From: Treponema sp.
GTDB lineage: Bacteria > Spirochaetota > Spirochaetia > Treponematales > Treponemataceae
NCBI GenBank assembly: GCA_014803985.1
Contig: JAAVAO010000006.1
Coordinates: 3,469-67,468, forward strand
Direction: 5' to 3'
Length of the DNA stretch: 64,000 nt
A program made the position numbers and the translations under genes. This document shows, piece after piece, positions 18,082 through 26,632 of this stretch. Position 1 is the stretch's first letter. Each line of letters begins with the position of its first letter. The notes beneath the pieces were generated by a model. The model worked only from the letters and a program-made list of their open reading frames with translations. It searched no databases and had not been told where the DNA came from.

Positions 18082-19569
18082 TTAAAACTTATATGTTCCC
18101 GTAGTAATTGTGCCTCCGTTTGCATAGACATCAAAATTCACAGATTTGTCAGCCTTTGAAAGCTCTAAATAGAACTCCTTGAGATTTTTCACAGAATTTC
18201 CATTAACAGCCCTAATCACGTCTCCATCCTGAAGCCGTAATGAGGCGGCAGGCGTTTTTTGCATAACGTTTGTAACCACCACACCTTTTATAGAATCTTC
18301 AAGTTCAAGCTCTTTTTTTAGTTCGCTTGTAATGGGAGAGGCAACAAAGCCCGGCCAAAGCTTTCCATTATCAGAAGACACTTCCTCTGAACGTTCTTCA
18401 ATTGTTATAGGAAGTTCCATTTTTTCCCCGTTACGAATAACAGTAAATTTGGTAACGCTTCCAGCGGCAATTCGCCCAACCTCACGCTGAACCTGCTCCA
18501 CATCTTTTATGGGGTGTCCGTCTACGCTCACAATATAGTCGCCCGCCTTCATTCCGCCCTTTTGTGCAGGAGAGCCGATAAAAAGCTGCGAAACAAGCGC
18601 GCCTTCAGTCTTTTCAACTCCGAGAGCCTCTTTGTAATCGGCATTCACTGGCATAAGAGAAACGCCAAGCCAACCATACACAACTTTGCCACTTTTAATA
18701 AACGAGTCAATCGCTCCCTTTATATTATTTATCGGGATAGAAAATCCAAGACCTTGAGAACCTCCAGACTGGCTTGCAATCCATGTGTTAATCCCAATAA
18801 CTTCGCCATAGATATTGACAAGCGGACCTCCTGAATTTCCTTGATTTATTGCTGCATCGGTTTGGATAAAGTCGTTTATATTTCCAATGCCACTTCCAGA
18901 GCGTCCTTTTGCACTAATAATTCCTTGTGTTACAGACTGGCTGAATCCCAACGGAGCCCCCATTGCAAAGCATATATCTCCTGTCTGAACCGCATCCGAA
19001 TCCCCCAGCACCGCAACGGGAATTTCAGAGTCCTTTGACTCAAACGAAACGAGCGCAACATCCATTCGAGCGTCCGCCCCAACCAATTTTGCTTCAAATT
19101 CACGCCCATCGTTTAATTTCACAGAGATCTTTGTGGCATCTCCAGCAACATGGTTATTCGTAAGCACATAAATTACATCTCCTGTGCGACGCACAATAAC
19201 TCCAGAGCCAAGTCCTTTCGACTCATATTTTCTTTGCCGTCTATTGTTTCCGTCCTCCTGATTCCCAGGATTGCCAAAGAAAAACCTCCTGAAGTCCTCG
19301 AATGGATCTATTGCGTTCACTGTTCGGGTTTCAGTAGTGTCAACTTCAACTACAGAAGGAAGAAGAGCCGTGCTGATTGCGCGGAAAGAATTTTGCAATG
19401 CTTCAACTGACTTAAGAGTTTCTTCCGACATAATTCGGCTTCTCGTTTCAGCATACACAGTTGCCGCATTTCCCTTTACTTCCGTCTTTGCACAGGAAAG
19501 CGTAAAAATGCCAAACGAGAGAAACGCTCCTCCCATCACACACAATACAATTTTTGTCCAAGATTTCAT
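18082..19569 (-). CDS. HtrA/DegP-family periplasmic serine protease
   Basis: This is an envelope quality-control protease and chaperone. A signal sequence ends in TLSC26AK, a possible lipobox. The trypsin-like domain has the catalytic triad His140 (NNHVAGD), Asp170 (ADARMDVAL) and Ser246 (INQGNSGGP). Two PDZ domains follow (about 295-385 and 410-490, with LRLQDGDVIRAVNG). The N-terminal loop region has an Arg/Asn-rich stretch (GNNRRQRKYESKG). 495 residues is full length. A GGAGG Shine-Dalgarno sits before ATG. It is a single gene downstream of purN on the same strand, separated by ~390 bp. Confidence 0.94.
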   Translation of the reverse strand: MKSWTKIVLCVMGGAFLSFGIFTLSCAKTEVKGNAATVYAETRSRIMSEETLKSVEALQNSFRAISTALLPSVVEVDTTETRTVNAIDPFEDFRRFFFGNPGNQEDGNNRRQRKYESKGLGSGVIVRRTGDVIYVLTNNHVAGDATKISVKLNDGREFEAKLVGADARMDVALVSFESKDSEIPVAVLGDSDAVQTGDICFAMGAPLGFSQSVTQGIISAKGRSGSGIGNINDFIQTDAAINQGNSGGPLVNIYGEVIGINTWIASQSGGSQGLGFSIPINNIKGAIDSFIKSGKVVYGWLGVSLMPVNADYKEALGVEKTEGALVSQLFIGSPAQKGGMKAGDYIVSVDGHPIKDVEQVQREVGRIAAGSVTKFTVIRNGEKMELPITIEERSEEVSSDNGKLWPGFVASPITSELKKELELEDSIKGVVVTNVMQKTPAASLRLQDGDVIRAVNGNSVKNLKEFYLELSKADKSVNFDVYANGGTITTGTYKF

Positions 19570-19736
19570 AAATAATTACCTCCACTTATAAAATAATGCA
19601 ATCTTTCATTAATTTTCAACAATAATCGCAGTGAATAACAGTTGCTTATTTTATATAGTCTTTTAAATAAAAAAAACAAAAAGAAAAAAGTTACCCCAAG
19701 CACCGTGAAAAATAAAACAGCCGCACAAATAAAACT

Positions 19737-19766
19737 CCCCATAGTCATTAACAACAACTATGGGGA
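19737..19766 (+). other. Hairpin with an adjacent strong ribosome-binding site
   Basis: CCCCATAGT...ACTATGGGG, a 9-bp stem, followed within 15 nt by AGGAGG and an ATG (see next entry). It could act as a transcript 5' structure or a leftover terminator in the gap 19570-19958, which otherwise shows nothing convincing. Confidence 0.45.
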
Positions 19767-19780
19767 GAAAAGGAGGTGGC

Positions 19781-19825
19781 ATGAAGAACTACAAAAGAAG
19801 CACAAGACAAATGTCCATCTTTTAA
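19781..19825 (+). CDS. Possible 14-residue microprotein or leader peptide
   Basis: AGGAGG with a 4-nt gap precedes ATG and a 14-codon reading frame MKNYKRSTRQMSIF that ends at TAA. It is strongly basic except for its end. The reading frame is too short to test for coding bias. It may be a real microprotein, a leader peptide, or the truncated 5' end of a lost gene; the nearby hairpin favours a transcribed unit. Confidence 0.3.
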   Translation: MKNYKRSTRQMSIF

Positions 19826-19958
19826 AAAGATACTGATTTCTATTTAAAATGGCAATAATTATTTTTAATTATTTATTTTTTATATTCAGTAAGGCAGCAT
19901 TAAACAAAACACATTCAGAAAAAAAGTACGTGTCTCCAAAATTAAAACAGAAAACCCC

Positions 19959-20591
19959 TCACATCATCGCACAAAGCATAAGAAGCCCTTCAACTATCGC
20001 CTTGTGTTCTTCTGGGGCAATTCTTGCATAGAGAGAATCAACATCGTCATCGGCAAGAACAGGAACTTTTTTCTGCACGAGGATTTTTCCCGTGTCGCAA
20101 CCTGCATCAACAAGATGAATAGTGCAACCGCTTTCCTTTTCGCCGCTTTTTAAAACCGCCTCGTGAACATGATGCCCCCACATACCAACGCCGCCAAACT
20201 TGGGAAGAAGAGCGGGATGCACATTTATCATTCTATTTGAAAACGCTTTTATCAATTTTCCAGAATTCACCGTAAGCCAACCTGCAAGCACAATGCCACA
20301 AACTTCGTATTTTTCACAAAGATTTAAAATCCTGTTGCTCACTGCCTCGCGCTTTTCATCTCGACTTGCATTTTTCGCCGCGTCCGCTCCCATAACTGCG
20401 TACGGACTAACAATTTCAGTGGGAATTGACGCTTTTTTAGCGCGCTCCAAAGCAAAAGCGTCTTTATGATCGCTCATCACAACGCAAATTGTATAGGGGC
20501 AATTCTTCGTTGCCCTTTCATAATCAATCAACGCCTGAAGATTTGTTCCGCCACCGCTCACTAAAACTGCAATTTTTTTTGGATTCTGCAT
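19959..20591 (-). CDS. purN: Phosphoribosylglycinamide formyltransferase PurN
   Basis: PurN transfers the formyl group of 10-formyl-THF to GAR, third step of purine synthesis. The motifs SGGGTNLQALID (12-23), INVHPALLPKF and GCTIHLVDAGCDTGKI are present in 210 residues. A GGAG/GAGAG Shine-Dalgarno precedes ATG. It is the last gene of purE-purM-purN, 62 bp after purM. Confidence 0.93.
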   Translation of the reverse strand: MQNPKKIAVLVSGGGTNLQALIDYERATKNCPYTICVVMSDHKDAFALERAKKASIPTEIVSPYAVMGADAAKNASRDEKREAVSNRILNLCEKYEVCGIVLAGWLTVNSGKLIKAFSNRMINVHPALLPKFGGVGMWGHHVHEAVLKSGEKESGCTIHLVDAGCDTGKILVQKKVPVLADDDVDSLYARIAPEEHKAIVEGLLMLCAMM

Positions 20592-20653
20592 TTCTCTCGC
20601 TCCATAACCACCTTATGGTCGCTTATATCACATTTGTACAAGATCGCTTGTCA

Positions 20654-21751
20654 TCAAACACTTTCAAACAAAACCTGATCTTTTTGCCCGTTTGCCTCTC
20701 CTGAAGCACGAGCAACACGACCAATTTTATATGCCTTCATATCGGGACTGTCATCTCTATGATATTTTGAAGCATTCGCATTAAAATATGCTGCAATTGC
20801 ATCGGCATCTTCATTTTTCACTGCAAGCACAAAGCCAATTCCCATATTGAACGTATTGAAAACAGAATTTTCGTCAGCACCACGGCGAACTAACTCTGCA
20901 AAAATCGGAGGAACATCCCAACTGCCTTTATGTATCACGGAAATCAACTGCCCCTCACCGTCTTTTGCCTTTGGATACATGCGCGGAATATTTTCGTAAA
21001 ATCCGCCCCCTGTAATATGAACCATTCCATGCACAGATTTTCTAAATTTTTCAAGCGCCTCCATAACAGGGCGAACATAAATTCTCGTGGGGATAAGCAA
21101 CGCTTCACCAATCGTTTTAACCTTATATCCATTTCCTGCATTGAACGGCTCATCAAAATCTTGAACCAATTTTCTCACAAGGCTAAAACCGTTAGAATGC
21201 ACGCCTGTCGAACTTAATCCGATTAAAACATCACCCTCTTCTATATTTTTGCCTGTAATCATTTCGGATTTTTCAGCCACTCCGACCGCAAAGCCCGCAA
21301 GGTCATATTTTCCATCGTCATAAAAACCCGGCATTTCCGCAGTTTCTCCGCCCAAAAGAGCGCACCCGGCATCCACACAGCCGTCAGCCACTCCTCGAAC
21401 CAAATCCGAAGCCACATCCGCATCCAACTTTCCGCAGGCAACATAATCCAAGAAGAAAAGGCTTTTTGTTCCCGAGCAAAGAATATCATTTACGCTCATC
21501 GCAACACAGTCAATTCCAACAGTATCATATTTTTTCATCTTGAACGCAATGTCAAGTTTTGTTCCAACTCCATCAGTTCCGCTAACCATAACCGGCTCTT
21601 TTAGCCCCGCAGGAACTGCAAACATTCCGTTAAAACTTCCCAAGTCGGTCAAAAGTCCGTCAATTCGAGTTTTAGCCGCCTGCTCTTTATATTTGCTTAC
21701 CGCTCGATATCCCTCTTCAACATCAACGCCAGACTCTTTATAATTTGCCAT
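20654..21751 (-). CDS. purM: Phosphoribosylformylglycinamidine cyclo-ligase PurM
   Basis: PurM closes the imidazole ring to form AIR. The block GTDGVGTKLDIAF, DCVAMSVNDILC, GGETAEMPGFY and ITGGGFYENIPRM are diagnostic. The ATG at 21751 is chosen over the ORF-track start two codons upstream because AGGAGG sits at ideal distance. The result is a 365-residue, full-length enzyme. Confidence 0.95.
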   Translation of the reverse strand: MANYKESGVDVEEGYRAVSKYKEQAAKTRIDGLLTDLGSFNGMFAVPAGLKEPVMVSGTDGVGTKLDIAFKMKKYDTVGIDCVAMSVNDILCSGTKSLFFLDYVACGKLDADVASDLVRGVADGCVDAGCALLGGETAEMPGFYDDGKYDLAGFAVGVAEKSEMITGKNIEEGDVLIGLSSTGVHSNGFSLVRKLVQDFDEPFNAGNGYKVKTIGEALLIPTRIYVRPVMEALEKFRKSVHGMVHITGGGFYENIPRMYPKAKDGEGQLISVIHKGSWDVPPIFAELVRRGADENSVFNTFNMGIGFVLAVKNEDADAIAAYFNANASKYHRDDSPDMKAYKIGRVARASGEANGQKDQVLFESV

Positions 21752-21830
21752 ACGCACCTCCTAATAAAAAGTGTAAGAATGATTTTGAAAATCGGTAGTG
21801 GCTCATCTTACCTATCTTTTCATATCTCTT

Positions 21831-22325
21831 TTAACAAAACGCCACCGATTTCTTTTCTGCGTCATCAGCCAGTTTTTTTCTAAATGCACTTATTTTTTCT
21901 TTTAAGTCGGGATATTTTATGCTTAAAATTTGAACAGCAAGATAGCCCGCATTTTTTGCGTTTCCAATGCCAACTGTTGCCACAGGGATTTGCGGTGGCA
22001 TTTGTACAATCGATAAAAGCGCATCCAAACCGCCAAGCCCATTTGAAACGCCTGGAGTTACGCATTCAAGAGGAACTCCAATTACAGGAATAGTCGTAAT
22101 TCCCGCAATCACTCCAGGCAACGCCGCCGCAAGCCCCGCACCTGCAATAATCACTTCGCAGCCATCAGATTCCACCTTGCGAACGGTTTTGTGCAACAGT
22201 TCGCCTGCACGGTGCGCACTAATCACATAAGCGGAATAGTCAACGCCAAATTCCTCAAGAACATCGGCGGCTTTCCGCATCTTCTCCTCATCCGATTGAG
22301 AGCCAAAGAAAATTGCAACTTTCAT
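21831..22325 (-). CDS. purE: N5-carboxyaminoimidazole ribonucleotide mutase PurE (class I type)
   Basis: PurE moves the carboxyl group to form CAIR. GSQSDEEKMRKA, ISAHRAG and GLDALLSIVQMPPQIPVATVGIG match class I enzymes, which need PurK, rather than the class II CO2-using PurE known from Treponema denticola. The usual AGGAAHLPG appears as AGAGLAAALPG. A GAGG Shine-Dalgarno and a TATAGT -10 lie upstream. It leads the purE-purM-purN operon. No purK is in the window. Confidence 0.9.
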   Translation of the reverse strand: MKVAIFFGSQSDEEKMRKAADVLEEFGVDYSAYVISAHRAGELLHKTVRKVESDGCEVIIAGAGLAAALPGVIAGITTIPVIGVPLECVTPGVSNGLGGLDALLSIVQMPPQIPVATVGIGNAKNAGYLAVQILSIKYPDLKEKISAFRKKLADDAEKKSVAFC

Positions 22326-22404
22326 AAAATTCCTCGCTGCTAGACTATATCATTTTTTTGATGTTATTACAATCATATTGTCCAATGCATTATGCATTAG
22401 AGCC

Positions 22405-22530
22405 TCAATGCGAAAAATCACTCCCTACCGAATTTGAAGAAAAATCACAGTTTTTTCCCGTTTTAAAAAGCCCCTCTTCCCTTGCAACAACCGAAAAAAT
22501 AAAAAGCGTTAAAATGACAACCATTTTCAT
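22405..22530 (-). CDS. Possible 41-residue secreted or membrane peptide
   Basis: Between the methyltransferase and purE a frame begins ATG AAA ATG GTT after AGGA and encodes a hydrophobic N-terminus (MKMVVILTLFIFSVVA) then a short polar tail with one Cys. It looks like a signal peptide with a tiny mature part. Coding status is uncertain; it may be a remnant. Confidence 0.3.
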   Translation of the reverse strand: MKMVVILTLFIFSVVAREEGLFKTGKNCDFSSNSVGSDFSH

Positions 22531-22608
22531 TCCTGCAATTGCCTTTACAACCACTGCATACCTTGTCATTTTTTTTACAAAATCCATCTATAATATTAAG
22601 CGTAATTT

Positions 22609-23382
22609 TCACCAATTTTTCAGAACATCAACAACATGAGAAGATGCACCCAAAAGCTCATTTCGTTCACACGTTGCAAGATGATATTCAATAAAGTGAC
22701 TAAACAGTTCATCTGTCATCGCATTGAGGGTTTTTCGCATATAGTCGCTTGGTCCGTCCTGCGCAAACATCTTTACCCGCTCAAAGCCGCATTTTTCGTT
22801 CAAAGAATTTATATCTTCAAGACGAACATAACTATAAAGGTCATCATCAGTAGTAATAGTATGAAAATCATCACTCAAGGATTTTTTTTCAAGACACTCG
22901 TTGATTTTTCCCTCTCCAAAACAATATTGTAAAACCGCATATTCGTTCATTATGTAAGCTGCAAAAATAAACCCGTCTTTTTTTGTAACACGATGTGCCT
23001 CAAGCATTGCCTTTGCCCGTTCTTCATTATTGTGCAGATGATACAGCGGCCCGAACATAATTGTAATGTCAAAAGTATTTTCATCAAGAAAAGAAAGATT
23101 TCTCGCATCCCCCTTCCATGTTTTTACATTTTCGTGCTTTGAACGCAAAATTTCCAGATTATGGGACACAAGCTCCACCGCCGTAACGTCAAAACCTTCA
23201 CGAGAGAGAGGAATGGAATATGCTCCAGTCGCCGCCCCAATGTCAAGAATTTTCACATCCCGTCTGTTTCCAATTGCCTCGTGAATATACTTCATTGACG
23301 TGACAAATTCAACCGTGCCATGCCGGGTTCGTAACCGGTTCTCCTCTTTAAATTTTGAATAGTATTTTTCAAGATTTGTCAT
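22609..23382 (-). CDS. SAM-dependent methyltransferase, class I
   Basis: The Rossmann-type motif I ILDIGAATGAYSIPLSREG and motif near ITIMFGPLYHLHNNEERAKAMLEAHRVTKKDG mark a Methyltransf_11/25-type enzyme of about 257 residues. The substrate cannot be told from sequence. It follows add by 18 bp and is probably cotranscribed. No clear Shine-Dalgarno exists; the ATG at 23382 is chosen over the TTG in the ORF track, and translational coupling to add is likely. Confidence 0.82.
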   Translation of the reverse strand: MTNLEKYYSKFKEENRLRTRHGTVEFVTSMKYIHEAIGNRRDVKILDIGAATGAYSIPLSREGFDVTAVELVSHNLEILRSKHENVKTWKGDARNLSFLDENTFDITIMFGPLYHLHNNEERAKAMLEAHRVTKKDGFIFAAYIMNEYAVLQYCFGEGKINECLEKKSLSDDFHTITTDDDLYSYVRLEDINSLNEKCGFERVKMFAQDGPSDYMRKTLNAMTDELFSHFIEYHLATCERNELLGASSHVVDVLKNW

Positions 23383-23400
23383 CGCAAAAAGAGCCAAAAA

Positions 23401-24432
23401 CTATTCTCTGCCACGCTTACTCTTAAAAGCGTCTTCAACTGCCTTTGCATATTTTGATTTTTCACTGTCAGAGATAAACAAAGCGTCAAACCCGTTTAAA
23501 ATCACCTTTTTGATTTCTTCAAGCGTAAATCCGCATTCACTGTAAAGTTTCCAATATTCATCAAGAAGAGTTGTTTTAAAGAAAACAGGATCATCGGTGT
23601 TCACCGTAACAGGAAGGTTTAAGTCAAAGAATGTTCTAATTGGATGCTCCGCTATGGACTTAACATATTTTTTCGTAAACACATTGCTCGTTGGGCATAC
23701 TTCAAGCGGAACATTTCGCTTTTTTAACTCTTCCATCAACTTTTCATCTTGAACAGCAGTAATTCCATGTCCTATTCGCTCTGCCTTCAAAAGATCGATC
23801 GCCTCCCAAATAGACTCAGGCCCCACATCCTCTCCTGCATGGGCAACAGCATGGAATCCATCTTGATGAGCCTTCTCAAAAACAGGAACAAAATCACGGC
23901 AAGGACCTTTTGACTCTGCGCCTCCAAGACCGATTCCAATAACATCCTCGCAGGGATATTCTTTTAACAAATTATAGTTATTCATTGCGTTTTCACAGCC
24001 AAACGTTCTAGAAACGTCAAGCAACAATGTAATTGTAATGCCGTATTTTTCCTTTATTTCAGCAATTTTTTTATGAAAAACAGCAATCATCGCAGGATAT
24101 GCAAATCCTTTTTTCAAAAATGCGCTCGGAGCAAAAAACGCCTCGCAGTAAACAATACCGTTATCAACAAGATACTTTGCAAGATCATCAAAAACATAGT
24201 TGAAATCATCCTCAGAAGTAAACATATCCTGCACCTTTAAGAACGCTTGAATAAACCCATTCAAATCATCATAAGAAAAGAGCGCGTTAATTTCCTCGTC
24301 AGAAAGGGACTTTTCAAACCTTTTTTGATACAAAACGCGCAAAGTTTCAATCGTTGGAACAGCCTCAATATGAATATGAAGCTCTGCCTTTGGAACGGCC
24401 TTTAAAAACCCAAAAAATTCATCTTTTGTCAT
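23401..24432 (-). CDS. add: Adenosine deaminase
   Basis: It converts adenosine to inosine in purine salvage. Zinc ligands and active-site blocks are present: AELHIHIEA (about 17), HAGEDVGPESIW, ERIGHGI, EVCPTSNVFT and VTVNTDDPVFF. The usual HLDG or HLEG at the first block reads HIEA, a Gly to Ala change. GGGAGA and the ATG at 24432 define a 343-residue protein. It shares a run with a methyltransferase and the purE-M-N operon. Confidence 0.88.
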   Translation of the reverse strand: MTKDEFFGFLKAVPKAELHIHIEAVPTIETLRVLYQKRFEKSLSDEEINALFSYDDLNGFIQAFLKVQDMFTSEDDFNYVFDDLAKYLVDNGIVYCEAFFAPSAFLKKGFAYPAMIAVFHKKIAEIKEKYGITITLLLDVSRTFGCENAMNNYNLLKEYPCEDVIGIGLGGAESKGPCRDFVPVFEKAHQDGFHAVAHAGEDVGPESIWEAIDLLKAERIGHGITAVQDEKLMEELKKRNVPLEVCPTSNVFTKKYVKSIAEHPIRTFFDLNLPVTVNTDDPVFFKTTLLDEYWKLYSECGFTLEEIKKVILNGFDALFISDSEKSKYAKAVEDAFKSKRGRE

Positions 24433-24704
24433 ACATTCTCCCATAAAAAGTCAAAAGCTCTGTGACGGAAAACTTCATTGTCAACACAAAATCACCATTG
24501 ACTTTCTAGCGCGTGCGAACACACACACATAAAATAAACAAGTTCAATCAAAGCACAAACTTGTCAAAAAGCGATTATTATTTTACCATTATTTTTTTTT
24601 ATATACAATATATTTCTTGTCGTTGCGATTGAGCAAGCAGCGTACAGTGCATGGTGTGCGATGCATTTTTTTACAGTACCATACACTTTTCAGCAAATAG
24701 GCAT

Positions 24705-24792
24705 AAAAAACGCGGTTCCTGAGTCACCTCAGAAACCGCGAAGTTCGTTTTCACGAACAATCGGAGAGAGTTTATCAGCTTTTTTACAAGCT
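24705..24792 (-). ncRNA. Candidate structured small RNA (~88 nt)
   Basis: A consensus promoter (TTGACA, 17 nt, TATACT) at 24799-24827 is followed by three hairpins and a strong terminator. In order they are CAGCTT/AAGCTG, GTTCGT-GAAA-ACGAAC, and CGCGGTTTCTGAG-GTGA-CTCAGGAACCGCG followed by T6. Two loops are GNRA tetraloops. No reading frame of interest is inside. No known family (6S, SRP, tmRNA, RNase P) was recognised. It could be a free small RNA or a terminated leader of add, whose ATG is ~270 nt further on. Confidence 0.7.
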
Positions 24793-24798
24793 GTTTGC

Positions 24799-24827
24799 AG
24801 TATATTACAAACGTACATAAATGTCAA
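24799..24827 (-). promoter_or_regulatory. Consensus promoter of the structured small RNA
   Basis: TTGACA, 17-nt spacer, TATACT: the best match to a sigma-70 consensus in this region. The rest of the gap 24433-25170 shows no other supported feature. Confidence 0.75.
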
Positions 24828-25170
24828 TTACTATTTTACTTTTCTGTTGACAAACGCTCAGTCGCAAGCGATTTTGTCCATCAGAATGAACAGTATTGTT
24901 CCTTACATTAGCGCGCAAATCTTCAGATTCAAGAGGTATTAAAAACGTCGTTTTGCAATGAAATGCTTTCGCAACAAGTACGCAAGACGAAGACTTGCTA
25001 TCGAAGTTTCAAGCGAAAACAGCAGTGGATGAGCGAGTTTACATTGCAAACGAAAATGTGCCTGTTCATTAAAACGCAACCACAAGACAGTGAAATTGAG
25101 AGAATGCTATGAAATTCTGTCCGTATTTAGTTTTTTGCAGAATATGCCGATAATCAATATGGAGTTCTAT

Positions 25171-26625
25171 ATGACAGTAAAAATCGAAGATTTAAAGAAT
25201 GGAGACAGTTTTAAAAGCGACTTGCTGCTGGACAAAAAATTTTTAATTCTTCCAAAGACCGCTGAAATGCCCGAGGAATTTATAAAAGCATTGAAAAACT
25301 GGGATTTTCGCGAGATTATGTACGAGGAAGAAGGTGAAAAAGCAATTAAACAAAACGACAACAATCCTATTATACCCCCCCCCTCCACAGAAAAACACGC
25401 TCCAAATTCTCCTCAAGAGTCGAACACAACCACAAATGCAAGTGGAAAACAAACTACTGTTAACATGAATGAACTCTTTGCCAAAAATGCGGATGACTTT
25501 TCAGATTATATTGACGATAAAACTGCTGAAAAGAACGGAATTCTAGACTCCAATGAACTCAGTCGAATAGAAATTATTCAAAAAAATTATCAAGAGTATA
25601 TGAAATTCATAAACAACATATACACATACTACGCAACGCACAGAAAAATCTCCATAGAAAATCTTACGGAAATGGTAAAAAATCTTTGCGTATTTATAAA
25701 GGACAACAAACGCTATGTTTTTAGAATTACTCCAAGTTCAGAGGCACGGGATAAGAATTTTTTGGTAATTCATTCAATGCGGTCAACTGTCATTGCAATC
25801 ACAATCGGACTTGAACTTCACTTGGAATTTTCAAAGTTGATAGAACTGGGAATTGCAACAATATTGCATGAAATCGGAATGCTGCGCATCCCCCCGCAAC
25901 TATACATAACGAACAGAATGCTCACCCCTCAAGAAAAGGCGCAAATTTCTATGCACCCATTGCACAGTTGCAATATTCTTAAAGAGCAAAACTTTCCATT
26001 AAGCATACAGCTTGGAGTCCTTGATCACCACGAAAAAGAAACGGGGCAAGGCTATCCGCGGCATTTGACAGGAGACAAAATATCCCCTTACGCAAAGATT
26101 ATCTCTGTGGCTTGCTCATTTGAGGCTATCACTGCACCTCGCACGTACAAGACCGAACAAACAACATATGATGCAATGGTTGAAATGCTTCAAAATCCAA
26201 ATCACATGTATGACACAAATACAATTAAGGCTTTGCTTTATAGCATTTCACTGTACACAATTGGTTCTTATGTCTATTTAAATGGTGGAAAGGTTGGGGT
26301 TGTGCTTGATGTGAATCCAAATGACCCTAAAAATCCAATAGTTCAAATGATCTATGAAAAGGATAAAGACGGCTCTCCAAAAACAGTGCAAACCGATGAT
26401 GGTGCAAACAAAATTGAGCGCGTACTTTCTAAAGACGAGCAACAGGAAGTCATAGAAAACATAAACAGGCAAATTGAAACAGAAAAGCGAAAAAAAGAAG
26501 AAAGAGAGAAAGCCGTTCAAGCGGAACGAGAAGCAAGAGCCGCCTCAAATACAAAAGAGCCGGTAGTAAAAAAACAAGAGAAAAAAGAAGCATTCAGCTC
26601 TGTAGATTTGAGTGACTTCATTTAA
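25171..26625 (+). CDS. HD-GYP-type protein with a C9 tract in its coding sequence
   Basis: HD-GYP proteins degrade cyclic di-GMP. The N-terminal ~60 residues resemble the short DUF3391-type region seen before such domains. A disordered linker, IIPPPSTEK, is encoded across a run of nine C. The HD-GYP core spans about 180-340, with HEIGMLRIPP where HDIGKIGIP is usual, then HHEKETGQGYPRHLTGD. So the HD pair reads HE and the Lys is Met, while the HHE...GYP part is intact; catalysis is uncertain. A long Lys/Glu-rich tail follows. The ATG at 25171 is chosen because of GGAG upstream; 484 residues. Confidence 0.82.
   Translation: MTVKIEDLKNGDSFKSDLLLDKKFLILPKTAEMPEEFIKALKNWDFREIMYEEEGEKAIKQNDNNPIIPPPSTEKHAPNSPQESNTTTNASGKQTTVNMNELFAKNADDFSDYIDDKTAEKNGILDSNELSRIEIIQKNYQEYMKFINNIYTYYATHRKISIENLTEMVKNLCVFIKDNKRYVFRITPSSEARDKNFLVIHSMRSTVIAITIGLELHLEFSKLIELGIATILHEIGMLRIPPQLYITNRMLTPQEKAQISMHPLHSCNILKEQNFPLSIQLGVLDHHEKETGQGYPRHLTGDKISPYAKIISVACSFEAITAPRTYKTEQTTYDAMVEMLQNPNHMYDTNTIKALLYSISLYTIGSYVYLNGGKVGVVLDVNPNDPKNPIVQMIYEKDKDGSPKTVQTDDGANKIERVLSKDEQQEVIENINRQIETEKRKKEEREKAVQAEREARAASNTKEPVVKKQEKKEAFSSVDLSDFI
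25375..25383 (+). repeat. Poly-C tract (C9) inside the HD-GYP gene
   Basis: Nine consecutive C at codons for Pro-Pro-Pro, ~70 codons after the start. Slippage by one base would frameshift before the HD-GYP domain, giving an on/off switch. Confidence 0.8.
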
Positions 26626-26632
26626 TTCACGG

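Noticed and set aside
19642-19836. 64-residue plus-strand ORF before purN
   Set aside because: Poly-Lys composition and no SD; the 14-codon frame inside it has the only good ribosome-binding site.
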